From Phytoseiulus persimilis (taxonomy: Eukaryota > Arthropoda > Arachnida > Mesostigmata > Phytoseiidae), in contig CM075103.1 in the NCBI GenBank assembly GCA_037576195.1, forward strand, positions 36,593,250 through 36,657,249: a stretch of 64,000 nt of DNA, read 5' to 3'. The notes under the pieces are model-generated. The model had not been told where the DNA came from. It was given only the letters and a program-made list of their open reading frames with translations, and made no database searches. The translations under genes were made by a program, and so were the position numbers. Of this stretch, positions 37,826-48,380 are shown one piece after another; positions within the stretch are counted from its first letter, which is position 1, and each line of letters starts with the position of its first letter.

Positions 37826-40800
37826 ATGTTTTCGTGGAGTGGTGGCAACAACTTTGGCGTTCTGCTGGGTGAGTTGAAATCGATTTGTTACTCTTCACGA
37901 ACATGATGTCATTCTCCAGCTGTAAGCGAACAGCGGAAATACGTCAATCGTAGCTGGCTCAGGGGTACAGTGGCGTTTTCCCCGATGTCGCCGTGGGGTT
38001 TGCGATGACGGAACATCATCCCCATCTATGTTTCTTTACAGAGAAGGCCACCAGCACCCAACTCCTCGAGCCTGATTGGATGGTCATCATAGAAATGTGT
38101 GATTCGATTCGCTCAGGAGAGTCTGAGTGAGTTTCTGGTTTGATAGGACTCGATCTGTGACTAGGAGAGCTCACGAACAGCTGTTTCTATCGATCGAGCG
38201 CTTGTCTGTCTGTCTGTAATCCATCATCGGATTCATAATCGAAGCGTTCATGAGAGCTGAGTGACGTTAACTTGCGGAGTCCTCTTGGAACGAAGGAGAC
38301 ACCCGTTGTTCGTCATGATCTTCGTTTAGGCCAGAGCTGCGGACGTTTCTGGAGAGAATAGATTCAGGAAGGTTGTTTCGCCGATGCTTCCCGCGGTTGA
38401 CGGACTACTGCATCTGGTATTTGCGACCAAACTCGCCTGCCAACATCGTAAATTCGGATGGGGATGATTTGGTGGAAGTTCTCGCGATCAAAAGCAACTT
38501 TTGACACCCTGGTGGCTCTTCATTAGGCTGGGAGTATCGACCGATGATCTGCCCCGATAAGATTCATATGGAGATGAGGTGGTATCATCGGTTGGCGGAA
38601 TTGTTTGCGCGATGAGTCAGCTCCTTGTTGGAGCAACTATCGCGAAAATCCGATTATAGTATTAGAGACCGGAACGGAAACGATGACTTTGAGCACAAAG
38701 TTGAATGGGAAGTTGACTGGAAGGGCTCTACTCGGAGCCAAGGTTGATTCGTCAGTCATCAAGCACACCGAAGACTGAGGCCGCAGTGTGCAGTGTTGCG
38801 TCAAACGGAGTCGTCAGTGACTCACTCAGTAGTTGATGAGCTCACAGGACTTCGCCACCTATGCACCTCACAATGACTATTTGCTTTGCTCCGAGTCCTC
38901 TGTTTCCTGTTTCTCCATTCTCCTCCATCTAGAATGACTCCTAGCGGAGAAGTCGATGGGGGGGGGGGGGGGGGGGGGGGGAAGGGCAGATGCGAAGTTC
39001 CAGATCGCTCTGCGGATGCTGTTCGACAATCTTCCATTGCCCCGTAGAATAAGGAGGTGCAAGTATTGCTTCCGGCACCTGTTGTCCCAGCGAGTCAACG
39101 TGATTCCGCGTCCGATTTTCTCTCATCGTTATAGCTTCACATAGGTTTCCATCGCCATGTGGCGGATCAATGCTCGAATTAATATATCCTGTATCCACAG
39201 TCCCAAAGTCGCCTTGGCTCTGGTGAAAAAGAAGTTGACATCGAAGAACCCAAACGTGACAATGCTCGCTCTGCACTGCCTCGAATCGATGGTGAAGAAC
39301 TGTGGTCATCCCATTCATAAGGAAGTTGCCACCGTGGCGTTCATGGATGATTTCAAAGGACTTCTGAGACTGCACGATTCCGAAGTTGTTCGTGACAAAG
39401 TACTGGAGCTCATTCAAACATGGGCTCACGCGTTCCGTAAAGAGCCTGCCTACCGGTGAGTTCAACGCATGAGATTTGCGGATCCTGTGCGATTCGTCCG
39501 TTCCTGGTCGTCCCGGTAGTCAGCTTCAGACCATCTCGGAACAGTCGGAAGCTTTCACCCTTCCCGCCATCCATGTTAGCTCGCTGGTCAGGCCCGACGT
39601 GCAGACTATCCCTCTAAACTCGTCGATGTCGGAATTGCAGTGCAGTGCAAGACTTGATGACTTTCATGCGTGTCGAGGGCGTGAAGTTCCCGCAGCTGAA
39701 GGAAAGCGATGCCATGTTTGCGGCGCAAGTACCCCCTGAATGGGAGGATTCGGACTGCTGCCATCTCTGCCGAACGCAGTTCACAACATTCAATCGCAAG
39801 GTGGGTCTCGTGATTCTGATCTCGAAGTCAGATCATCATCGTAGGCGTTCCGCGTGTTCTGACCGTTCCCACGTCGTTCGACTTGCAGCATCATTGCCGG
39901 AAGTGCGGCCAGGTTTTTTGCGCCAAATGCTCGAGTCAGACGTGCGCTCTGCCGAAATTAGGCATCGAGAAGAAAGTTCGCGTCTGTGACACCTGTTACT
40001 TGGAGGTCAACCCGGAAAGCAGCTCACACTCAAGTCCGGTTCTGCGGGGCGCCACCGCCTCCGCAGCCACTCGGAGTCCACTCAAGGCGCAGGAGCAGGC
40101 TGCTAAGGAAGCCAAGTTGAAAGAAGACAAATTGCGCGAGGAGGAAGAATTCCAGCTCGCTCTCGCGTTGTCTCAGAGCGAAGCAGAGTTCAAAAGTCAG
40201 AAAACCTTCAGCAACTTCAACAGCTCGACGTATGAGAGCGAGTCTCGGCCCGATGAGCGCAGAGCTAGTTTGACCGGGGGTCAGCAAGGAAACCGCTATC
40301 CCACAACAGGTATTTCTTCCACACCGTACTGCGGGGAAGGAGCCCCCTTCCTGAGCATATGCAGCTTCGTCTGAGATTCAAAACTATCGGCAGAATTCCT
40401 TGAGGCATCTGCCCACCAAATTATTAACTCTCATGGCCACAGATCACTCGTCGTTCACGAGGATCTCTCTTCTTCTAGAAAACCTGGAAGCAAACGCGCC
40501 AACTCGGAGTGAATGCGGCTCCACGACCGGATCCACGGAGTCCGAACTTACTCATTACCTTGATCGCAAATACTGGGACGAGAGGAGCAACCGAGTGGGC
40601 GATACTGATACTCCCAAATACACAACCAAACCCCTTGACGGAATGGTATGTCATTCTGTTCTGTCGCTCAGCGCTCACTTCGCTAACACTTGTTCTGTAA
40701 CATGAAGAGAAGTACACAAATATCATCTCTTATGTTCTTTCCCGCATTTCAGCCTCCACCGGCTGCCGCAGAGGATGACGATCAGTTTGAACAACTTTTG

Positions 40801-42198
40801 GAGAAGAGTTTAGACACCTTTGTGAACCGGTTGCGCTCGAACGAAATGCGAGGGCGACCGATCGCCAATGACACCTATGTTCAGTCCCTTTTCATGCAGA
40901 TTTCTTCACTCCATGCGAGATTATTGCAGGCTGTGCAGGAGACCGATGACCAGAGAGGTAGGATGGTACCCATTCTCATGATCCTCGAGGGATCGATTTT
41001 ACGTGGTGCTACTTATTCCCACATCCCGATTGCTACAGAAGAGGCTGTTCTTGCAGCGTACTACGAGGGATTGCAAGATAAGATGCAACAAATCCGTGAC
41101 GCCAGGGCAGCATTGGATTCGTTACGAGAAGAGCATCGCGAGGAGGAGCGGAAAAGGCAGGAGGAGGCTGAAAAAACTCGGCAATTACAAATGGCCCACA
41201 AGCTAGAGATCATGCGACAGAGGAAACATGTGAGTGTCTCGCGTTGAGTCTCTTGTACTCCATTCCTAGATTGAATCGATCCCTGCTCCCAAAAAAGTCA
41301 ACGCAAAACCCAGAACAAGAACCTCCTTGACATAACTGCTTCCATCTCTCAGGAGTACCTGCAATATCAGCATCAGATGGCAATGATGAAGATGCAAGAG
41401 CAGGAAATGCAATACCGTACAGGGGCGGTGCCCACAATGATGCCGCCGATGGCCATGCCGCCTCAACAACTACCCGGACAGCCTCCCATGTACACTCCCC
41501 AGCCACAGTATCCTCCAGGAATCCCCATGCTCCCTCCTGGCGCATTACCTCCCGGGGCTCTTCCACCTGGTGCGATTCCATCCGGAGCCCTCCCGCCCGG
41601 CGTTCTCCCTCCAGGCTCCCTACCGCAAGGACTCTCCCAAGTTCCCGTGTTTCCCCCGCAGCAACAACCACCCATGTCACCTCCGCACACGGTCGCCGGA
41701 CCGGGGCCTCAGCAAATCAGACCTTATTACGCACCGACCCACATGCAGCAGCAGCAGCCGCAACAGAACTACGGTCCACCTCAGCAAGTGCCATCCCAGT
41801 CCGAACACCACCAGCACGTCCCACAACAGATTATGAACCACGCTGCACAGCAGATTCAAGCAGGGGTGGGTCATGATCTTCAGCAGCAGCAGCAGCAACA
41901 TCAACAGCAAGCCCTACCACAAGTGAATCAACAAATTTCCAATCACCAACCGTCCCACGGCCATGTTCCACAGCAGGTCCACGGACCGGGACAGCCGGCT
42001 TTCGAACCCTACAATGTCAATCAGATGTTGGCGGCGATGCCAACGGTTCCACAAACGCCGCTGCCCCAGCCATGCGCACCGCCTCAGACGCCTACGCCGA
42101 ACCAGCACGAAGTTTTGAACCTGCCGACAGTGCCCACTCACGAACCCCGACCAGCAGCGGTTCACCCACAGGAGGCTCAACTGATATCTTTTGATTGA
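37826..42198 (+). CDS. HGS: HGS/Hrs, endosomal ESCRT-0 sorting protein
   Basis: HGS with STAM forms ESCRT-0, which captures ubiquitinated cargo on endosomes and recruits clathrin and ESCRT-I. Exons are 37826-37868, 38042-38126, 39201-39455, 39641-39800, 39889-40309, 40479-40645, 40753-41229 and 41353-42198, giving 817 residues. The VHS domain spans about 1-145 and is split over four exons; the small first exon encodes MFSWSGGNNFGVLL. The FYVE zinc finger at about 162-223 has the phosphoinositide site in RKHHCRKCG and eight cysteine/histidine ligands. A ubiquitin-interacting motif lies at about 265-284 (EEEFQLALALSQSEAEF). The coiled-coil core at about 378-536 includes YYEGLQDKMQQIRDARAAL. The tail is Pro/Gln-rich with a five-residue repeat and ends in the clathrin-box sequence AQLISFD. 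Intron 2 (38127-39200) is long and holds a G-homopolymer. Complete and apparently functional. Confidence 0.95.
38958..38981. repeat. 24-base poly-G tract in HGS intron 2
   Basis: Uninterrupted run of 24 G on the plus strand, about 220 bases before the acceptor of HGS exon 3. The transcript would carry the G-rich strand. Confidence 0.9.
41530..41634 (+). repeat. 15-base coding repeat (LPPGA) in HGS tail
   Basis: Seven consecutive five-residue units of the type LPPGA/IPSGA/LPPGV/LPPGS within the HGS proline-rich tail. Third-position differences between units show it is not brand new. Confidence 0.85.
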
Positions 42199-42905
42199 GA
42201 AGAAGGAATAATTATATTCCGTTGAGTATTTACTTTCTATGGAGCGGGAAGTTAAGCGGGCATCAAGCTGGCCGAAGACCAACTCGAACTTGAGGTTGGA
42301 AGGACGATTTCACAACTCCTCATGATGGTCGTGATATAGCCTCTAAGTTCTTATGTGATCACGTGCTCGGTTGAAATTTATATGAAAGAATCATAAAAAA
42401 GAGTTTGTTGCTTTTAGCTGACCCCTACTGATGCTTGTTCATTATCCTAGCAAGATTTCGTAGCGACTAGGGGTCGCAGAACCGGGTCTGATACCCGGGG
42501 ACGGACCCGGGCTAAGCCAGTTACCCTCCAACAGACGAAGACCTCAGTATTTGATCCTGTGCTCGATGGCGATGGCTGAATTTCAGAATATTACGCCCAG
42601 ACAAGATGCATTTCTTGAAGAAGCATTGACACAGCGCTCTTTCAGCGGTGAATGGATGAAACCTGACCACAAGCTCCGCTCAGTCGAGAGTATATCTGCT
42701 TTTTGATGGAACCAGCATCCCGCAATCCACAGAAATTTCCTCCTGGAGGAACGCCAGGGAAAGCCTCTCCCATTTTGACAGCGGCGAATAGTCGCTGATG
42801 ATTATCATCAACCAGCCGGCCTTTGGCCGACTCCAGGAGTCGGCCGCGCCGTGCGCGGTTGGACGGTGTTCCGTGGCATCGAAGCTTTTTTCACTTTCTT
42901 CACTG
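42199..42905. other. HGS 3' region, nothing else recognised
   Basis: Expected HGS 3' UTR and spacer. No perfect AATAAA was seen close to the stop. Nothing else recognised before the minisatellite begins. Confidence 0.4.
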
Positions 42906-43910
42906 AGTCAGAATCATGGTTTTGAAAAGTATGGTCGAATTGGTCTCGTGATCACCCCTCCAGATTCGGAGAAGTATGCTCAGATTGGTCTCGGAATCAC
43001 CCCTCCGGACTTGGAAACTGGTGCTCAGATTGGTCCCGGAATCACCCCTCCAGAGTTGGAAAGTAATGCTCAGATTGGTCCCGGAACCACCCCTCCAGAG
43101 TTGGGAAGTAGTGCTCAGATTGGCTCCGGAATCACCCCCCCCCCCCAGAGTTGGGAAGTAATGCTCAGATTGGTCCCGGAATCACCCCTCCAGAGTTGGG
43201 AAGTTATGCTCAGATTGGTCTCGGAATCACCCTTCCAGAGTTGGGAAGTAATGCTCAGATTGGTCCCGGAATCACCCCTCCAGAGTTGGAGAGTAGTGCT
43301 CAGATTGGTCCCGGAATCACCCCCCCAGAGTTGGAAAGTAATGCTCAGATTGGTCCCGGAATCACCCCTCCAGAGTTGGGAAGTAATGCTCAGATTGGTA
43401 TCGGAATCACCCTGCCAGAGCTGGGAAGTAATGCTCAGATTGGTCTCGGAATCACCCCTCCAGAGTTGGGAAGTAATGCTCAGACTGGTCTCGGAATCAC
43501 CTCTCCAGAGTTGGGAAGTAATGCTCAGACTGGTCTCGGAATCACCTCTCCACGTTTTGAAAAGTATGGTCAGATCGGTTCCGGAATCACCCCTCCAGCT
43601 TTTGAAAAGTATAGTCAGACTCGTACCGGAATCACCTCTCCAGATTCGGGAAATTATGTTCAGATCTGTCCCGGAATCACCCTTCCAGAGCTGGGAAGTA
43701 ATGCTCAGATTGGTCCCGGAATCACCCCTCCAGAGTTGGGAAGTAATGCTCAGACTGCTCTCGGAATCACCTCTCCACGTTTTGAAAAGTATGGTCAGAT
43801 CGGTTCCGGAATCACCCCTTCAGCTTTTGAAAAGTATGTTCAGACTCGTACCGGAATCACCTCTCCAGATTCGGGAGATCATGTTCAGATTGGTCCCGGA
43901 ATCACCTTCA
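42906..43910 (+). repeat. 45-bp minisatellite, about 22 copies
   Basis: Tandem units of 45 bases, consensus beginning CCAGAGTTGGGAAGTAATGC and ending CCCGGAATCACCCCT. Units diverge at the ends of the array and are most alike in the middle. A five-unit block of 225 bases, starting at 43551 and repeated from 43776, contains variant units beginning CACGTTTTGAAAAG, CAGCTTTTGAAAAG and CAGATTCGGGA. A C-run at about 43135-43146 interrupts the register. Because the unit is 15 codons long and has no stop in two plus frames, frames of 380 and 265 codons run through the array. I treat these as by-products, not proteins. Confidence 0.92.
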
Positions 43911-43948
43911 TGTCTTTCAGAGAAAGAGCGGACAAACTGACAGACTAA

Positions 43949-44756
43949 GCCGATTATATATAGTAAGGATATGGTGCCCAGGAGGACAGTCAACCCTCGG
44001 CATACGCCTTTTATTGAACCAGGCGATTTCGAGTTTGCTAAAGAGCTCCCAGTGAGGCGATATTTTCCAGCCGGCGTCTGTCTGGGATTTGCTCCATTGA
44101 GCAGACGAGGGGGCTGCGTGTCTGCGAAGCCGTGTTGTTTATGTGTCTCTACCATGTTGTTGTGGAAGTGCTGCTTCTGATGGTTGCAGTGACCAATATA
44201 TATCGTTCATTTCGAAACGTTGTGTCCGCTCAAGTTGATGCATGAACACCATCTTGGAACTGATTCCTCTTAATCGAGCATTTGGTTGAAGTTTCGACCT
44301 GAAGGTTCGTTGGTCGCGGAAGATCAGTCCTGACGTTTGGATACTTGCGCTAGTAGCCACATAATTTACCCATGTCGCCCTCTGTATTCCATCTTAGAGA
44401 TTGATTCGAGTGATTTCTCTGCGAATCCCTATCCCGTCGCCGTCAACACCCAACGGAGGCTCCCCACGCTTGAGGGGGAATTCCGGTCATAGTTCATTCC
44501 TCGTCTCCCAGAGACCGCCAAGTTATACTCGACTTCGATGTGGAGCACATGAGTTGGGCGGTATTCATCCGAGCTTTCTAGATAAAATTCGCTCAGATTC
44601 GAAGAGCGTGAGCGCGGTCTTTGGTTGAAGTCCCGTGTTTCCGGCACGAAGCACTCCGAGAATGCTGAAGCGACATTGACGTCAATAGATTTCCTCATGC
44701 CGAAAACCAAGGCACTTGTGCTTACTGAGAGTTCAAAATCTTATCTTATCTTGCAG
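43949..44756. other. upstream region of U2SURP with probable leader exon
   Basis: No recognised protein. A splice acceptor (TATCTTATCTTGCAG) ends at 44756, directly before the U2SURP start codon, so at least part of this stretch is an intron and a 5' leader exon should lie upstream. Confidence 0.55.
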
Positions 44757-47282
44757 ATGTCCGGTGGCAAATTCCAAGTCAAGGCGTTCAGTCTGGGCCT
44801 TAGCTCGAACCGACGAATCCAGCAACAGAAAGCCGAGAAACAGAGACAGGAAGAGGAGTCGAAAGCCGCTGCTCAGGCTTATGAAGAGTTCGTCGCGACG
44901 TTTGAGAATGATAAATCCAAACCGAAAGCGTTCGTCAAAGCGGGCATAGTTGCACCGGGCACGGGCGAACGCGAAGTGTCGAAGCAGCTCTACAAACCCA
45001 ATCGCTTAGATGAAATCGAACACAAATCCAGAACGCCTCCGTCCAGCAGGCACAACAGCGATTCGCAGTCATCGCAGTCGGGTCGCGGCCACGGCGATCA
45101 GAAACCGGCGAAACCCGGTCGGAAAAAAAACGAACCGAAAAAAAAATCGGTTCTCGAGCTTTACAAAGAAGAGCTGAAGATCATTCAAGAAGAGCGTGAG
45201 GAACGCCACCGTCTAAAAGGCGTCATCAAAGGTCAACTCGTCGATGAGCCCAAACTCGAAAGATCATCAAGGGGCTCATCTTCACTGTCGCTCGAGGACG
45301 TATCGTCCAGCGAGAGGAAGTTCAGTCATCACCACCATCACCATCATCACTCGTCGTATGACTCCGACGACCCAAACACGACAAATATCTACATGTCCAA
45401 CCTGGATTCGTCTCTGACAGAGAAGGACCTATGTGAGCTTTTCGGTGCGTACGGGCCCCTTGCGTCGATCAAGATAATGTGGCCACGCACCGATGAAGAC
45501 CGCAAGAAGAATCGGAACTACGGTTTCGTCGCGTACATGTCGCGCAAAGATGGCGAGCGAGCAATGTCACTTCTCCAGGGTAAACCGGTTCGCGGGTTAG
45601 ACATGCGCATGTCCTGGTCAAAACCTATCGTCATACCCCCCACTCCGATCTACATTCCCGTGTGTATGCAGCACCTCACGATGCCGCCAGCTCCGTCCGG
45701 ATTGCCGTTCAACTGCCAACCTCCACTTGACCGGCAGATCTCGTTGGAAAAAGCTCAAGTTCTGCTGGAAGAGGACGGAGAGGAACTCCGTGAGCTCGTG
45801 TCTGTATCCACCGTGCGGGTCGTGCCGCCGAACGACCGTGCGCTCCTGAGTTTGATTCACAGGATGGTCGAGTTCGTCGTCCGAGAAGGGCCGATGTTCG
45901 AGGCACTCGTGATGAGCAAAGAGTTTAGTAATCCAATGTTCAGATTCCTTTTCAATTTTCAATGTCCGGCTCATGTTTACTACCGATGGAGACTGTTCTC
46001 GGTGCTACAAGGAGACAATCCTAGCAAGTATAGACTGAAGAAGTTCAAAATGTTCAAAGAAGGCTCTTGGTGGAAGCCTCCGACACCCAACCCCTGGATC
46101 AAAGGTATGCCTGAGCACATGTTCAAGAAGATGGAAGCTGAACTGCGAAGGAAGGAATCCAGGATAGACGGGGACCCAGCCACGGGTCGACTCGATTCGA
46201 GACAACGCGCCAAAGTAGAATATATGATTAGGAATTTGACACCGGAGAAAAAAAGGATTGGAGAAACAATGATGTACTGTATCGAGCACGCCTTTGCCGC
46301 GGAGGAGATCGTCGATCTGCTCGTCGACTCCTTGGACATCGTCGAGACCCCGCTGTACAAAAAAATCGCGCGTTTCTACCTCGTGTCCGACATACTCTAC
46401 AACTGCACAGCACGGCTTCCGAACGCTAGTTTTTTCAGAATAGCCTTCGAGCCGTTCGTGACGAAAATTGTCAAAGCACTCACGACGACATTCGACACCA
46501 TCTGCGACAAAGAAACAGCGACGCAGTTCAAGCAGCGTGTGCTCAGCGTCCTGAAGGCTTGGCAGGAATGGTCGCTCTACACGAAAGACGTCTTGTTGCA
46601 ACTGCAGAACATCTTCATGGGCTTCGACAAGAAATCGCTGGTAGATATCGACGACGTCGATGACGACGACGACACCAGCAGCGAGAAAGACGAGAAGGAG
46701 AAGAACCCCGGCTTCAAGGCTCTCGTGGGGTACGGCAGCGACGATAGCGATCGCGAAACGAAAGAAGACGACACTAAGCCGAAGTTCGTTGCGAGCAAAT
46801 GGGAAACCGTCGACCCCAAAATCGTGGAGGAACAGGCAGTCACTACTTCGAAGTGGGACATCTTCGAGGAGGATAAGGATCACTCGAAACCTCGCAATCG
46901 GTTTCCCGACGAAGACGCTGATTCCCAGGAGAGTCAAAGCCAAATAGAACAACGGTTGGATTCGGAACGTCGAACGAAATTGAGGGAGATCGAATGCGAA
47001 GTGCTGAAGCTACAGGACGACCTCGAACGCAAACGTCACAGCCGCTCAGAAATTCAGGAGCAGTGTCGAGAGTTCCGGGAACGGCTTGTCAGAAGAATGG
47101 AGGACGAGGAAAGGCGCAGGCGTGATGAAATTTCGACGGGCAGAAGCAAGAGAAGATACGACGATGACGACAGAAAACGAGACTCCTTTCGCAAAGACGG
47201 CAAACGGTCACGTCGGAGTCCATCGCCGCGGAGACGGTCGCCGTCACCGGTTTACCGGAAGCGTAATGATCGGAGATATTGA
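44757..47282 (+). CDS. U2SURP: U2 snRNP-associated SURP protein (SR140)
   Basis: U2SURP binds the U2 snRNP and helps select 3' splice sites in the nucleus. The 841-residue coding region is one uninterrupted exon. I start it at MSGGKFQVKAF, directly after an acceptor site; the frame extends 44 codons upstream but that part is probably intron. Domains in order: a basic helical segment with YEEFVATFEND (about 30-60), an eight-His run near 195, an RRM at about 207-290 (IYMSNLD and NYGFVAYM), and a SURP module at about 361-420 (LIHRMVEFVVREGPMFEALVM). A CID RNA-polymerase-tail-like domain follows at about 475-625, then the AVTTSKWDIFE motif, a cwf21-type helix near 735-765 and a short Arg/Ser-rich tail (RRSPSPRRRSPSP). 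It is somewhat shorter than human U2SURP (1029), mainly at both ends. Complete. Confidence 0.95.
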   Translation: MSGGKFQVKAFSLGLSSNRRIQQQKAEKQRQEEESKAAAQAYEEFVATFENDKSKPKAFVKAGIVAPGTGEREVSKQLYKPNRLDEIEHKSRTPPSSRHNSDSQSSQSGRGHGDQKPAKPGRKKNEPKKKSVLELYKEELKIIQEEREERHRLKGVIKGQLVDEPKLERSSRGSSSLSLEDVSSSERKFSHHHHHHHHSSYDSDDPNTTNIYMSNLDSSLTEKDLCELFGAYGPLASIKIMWPRTDEDRKKNRNYGFVAYMSRKDGERAMSLLQGKPVRGLDMRMSWSKPIVIPPTPIYIPVCMQHLTMPPAPSGLPFNCQPPLDRQISLEKAQVLLEEDGEELRELVSVSTVRVVPPNDRALLSLIHRMVEFVVREGPMFEALVMSKEFSNPMFRFLFNFQCPAHVYYRWRLFSVLQGDNPSKYRLKKFKMFKEGSWWKPPTPNPWIKGMPEHMFKKMEAELRRKESRIDGDPATGRLDSRQRAKVEYMIRNLTPEKKRIGETMMYCIEHAFAAEEIVDLLVDSLDIVETPLYKKIARFYLVSDILYNCTARLPNASFFRIAFEPFVTKIVKALTTTFDTICDKETATQFKQRVLSVLKAWQEWSLYTKDVLLQLQNIFMGFDKKSLVDIDDVDDDDDTSSEKDEKEKNPGFKALVGYGSDDSDRETKEDDTKPKFVASKWETVDPKIVEEQAVTTSKWDIFEEDKDHSKPRNRFPDEDADSQESQSQIEQRLDSERRTKLREIECEVLKLQDDLERKRHSRSEIQEQCREFRERLVRRMEDEERRRRDEISTGRSKRRYDDDDRKRDSFRKDGKRSRRSPSPRRRSPSPVYRKRNDRRY

Positions 47283-47425
47283 TTGTTGGTAAGTCCACTG
47301 TTGGGCGCAGTCTTCGTGAGCGGTTTCGAGGTTTGTCCGCGTCGGCAACGACGTACAGAGCGTGTATTGTATAGACTTTGTAAATTAATCACAGCCGCAC
47401 TTGAAAGGGTCGCAAAGAACATGTG

Positions 47426-47431
47426 AATAAA
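47426..47431 (+). promoter_or_regulatory. poly(A) signal of U2SURP
   Basis: AATAAA about 145 bases after the U2SURP stop codon, inside AATAAAAGG. Confidence 0.6.
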
Positions 47432-48105
47432 AGGAACAATTCTCCCCGCGAATCTTCACATTTGACTGATTGATGTTATTTGAAGCTGGGTCAGCTGAGG
47501 ACTGAGGTGACTTCGATGATGTCCCCAAGCAAGAAAGAGTGAGGTCAAGTCGGGGTTCATCAGTTTCCCAAGGAGGATTCGTCCAAGGTTCGGTGAGGTT
47601 TTGGAAAAAAATGACCAAGTCGTCGGACAACTATCGTCAGGTCGACTCAGAAGGGCGGTCGGGTTATTTCCTCCGTCGGACATTTGATCTCCTGGTATAT
47701 CTATCTGGTTTGAATGCGTGCCGCATTCACCATTATGTGCTGAATTCCGACCGAATTGAAGGAGCGTTTCGTTGACCCACGAGCAGACGAACCCCTTCCC
47801 TAGAGGTAAGATGACGATAGCCAGGAAGTAAACCAGAATCCCACGCAGACAATAGAGCGAAGCACGTTTCCAGCATTCGGAATCGTGGAATGATTCGGGA
47901 GCGGATCAATTCGAGAACCACGCGGGGAGTCTCACGAGGTATTCTCCGTCGTCAATGCCAAACCTCTCTCGAAGATTGCGGAACGCGATTTGCCACTGTT
48001 GCTCATTTTCCGGGCATTCTTCAATGCCTAGTCTGTCCGATGATACCGTTTGGTCCAGCTGCGCTGTGCAAGAAACTCATGTCGACTGCTTTGAGGCTCT
48101 GAGAT

Positions 48106-48130
48106 TCGACCCATTGTCCTCATGGGTCGA
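48106..48130. repeat. perfect 9-bp inverted repeat
   Basis: TCGACCCAT at 48106-48114 and its exact complement ATGGGTCGA at 48122-48130, with a 7-base loop. No T-run follows and no function is evident. Confidence 0.7.
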
Positions 48131-48337
48131 CCGGACACTGTCATGAAGAACCTGAGCTCGCTCAGCCTCGGAGCTCGGGGATCTCTCAGCATATTGTTCG
48201 GATCATGCGTGGCTCCGCGTGGCAGAGCGCCGCCTTCATTGGAAACCGAAAAAGCAGATGCTCTTCCGGCACATGTATGCTGCTGAGCCAGAACTCCCTG
48301 AGGTCTGAGCTGATTTGTGGAGACATACATACCAGGT

Positions 48338-48380
48338 GTACCAGGTCTATGCATATGAAACCCATACATGGACCTGGTAC
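48338..48380. repeat. imperfect inverted repeat around GTACCAGGTC
   Basis: Arms 48338-48357 and 48363-48380 pair over GTACCAGGTC/GACCTGGTAC plus part of the adjoining bases. ACCAGGT/ACCTGGT words recur nearby (48331-48337 and 48397-48403), giving a small cluster of palindromic words. Confidence 0.65.

Noticed and set aside
42470..42530. tRNA-like or terminator-like fold around GGGTCTGATACCCGGGGACG
   Set aside because: Short GC-rich hairpins only; no complete cloverleaf with anticodon arm and T-loop.
42906..43910. CRISPR array
   Set aside because: Units are contiguous 45-mers with graded divergence, no unique spacers and no cas genes; the host is an animal.
42798..43948. Two long plus-strand frames (380 and 265 codons) in the minisatellite as real proteins
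   Set aside because: The 45-base unit is a multiple of three without stops, so long frames arise automatically. The two frames differ by the C-run near 43140 and there is no convincing start context or non-repeat domain.
44625..44756. 44-codon N-terminal extension of U2SURP
   Set aside because: It ends in a pyrimidine-rich acceptor directly before a good start codon and shows no family similarity, so it is more likely intron.
46005..46952. 315-codon minus-strand frame opposite U2SURP
   Set aside because: It is the mirror of a secure conserved coding region and matches no family; codon bias of the real gene keeps it open.
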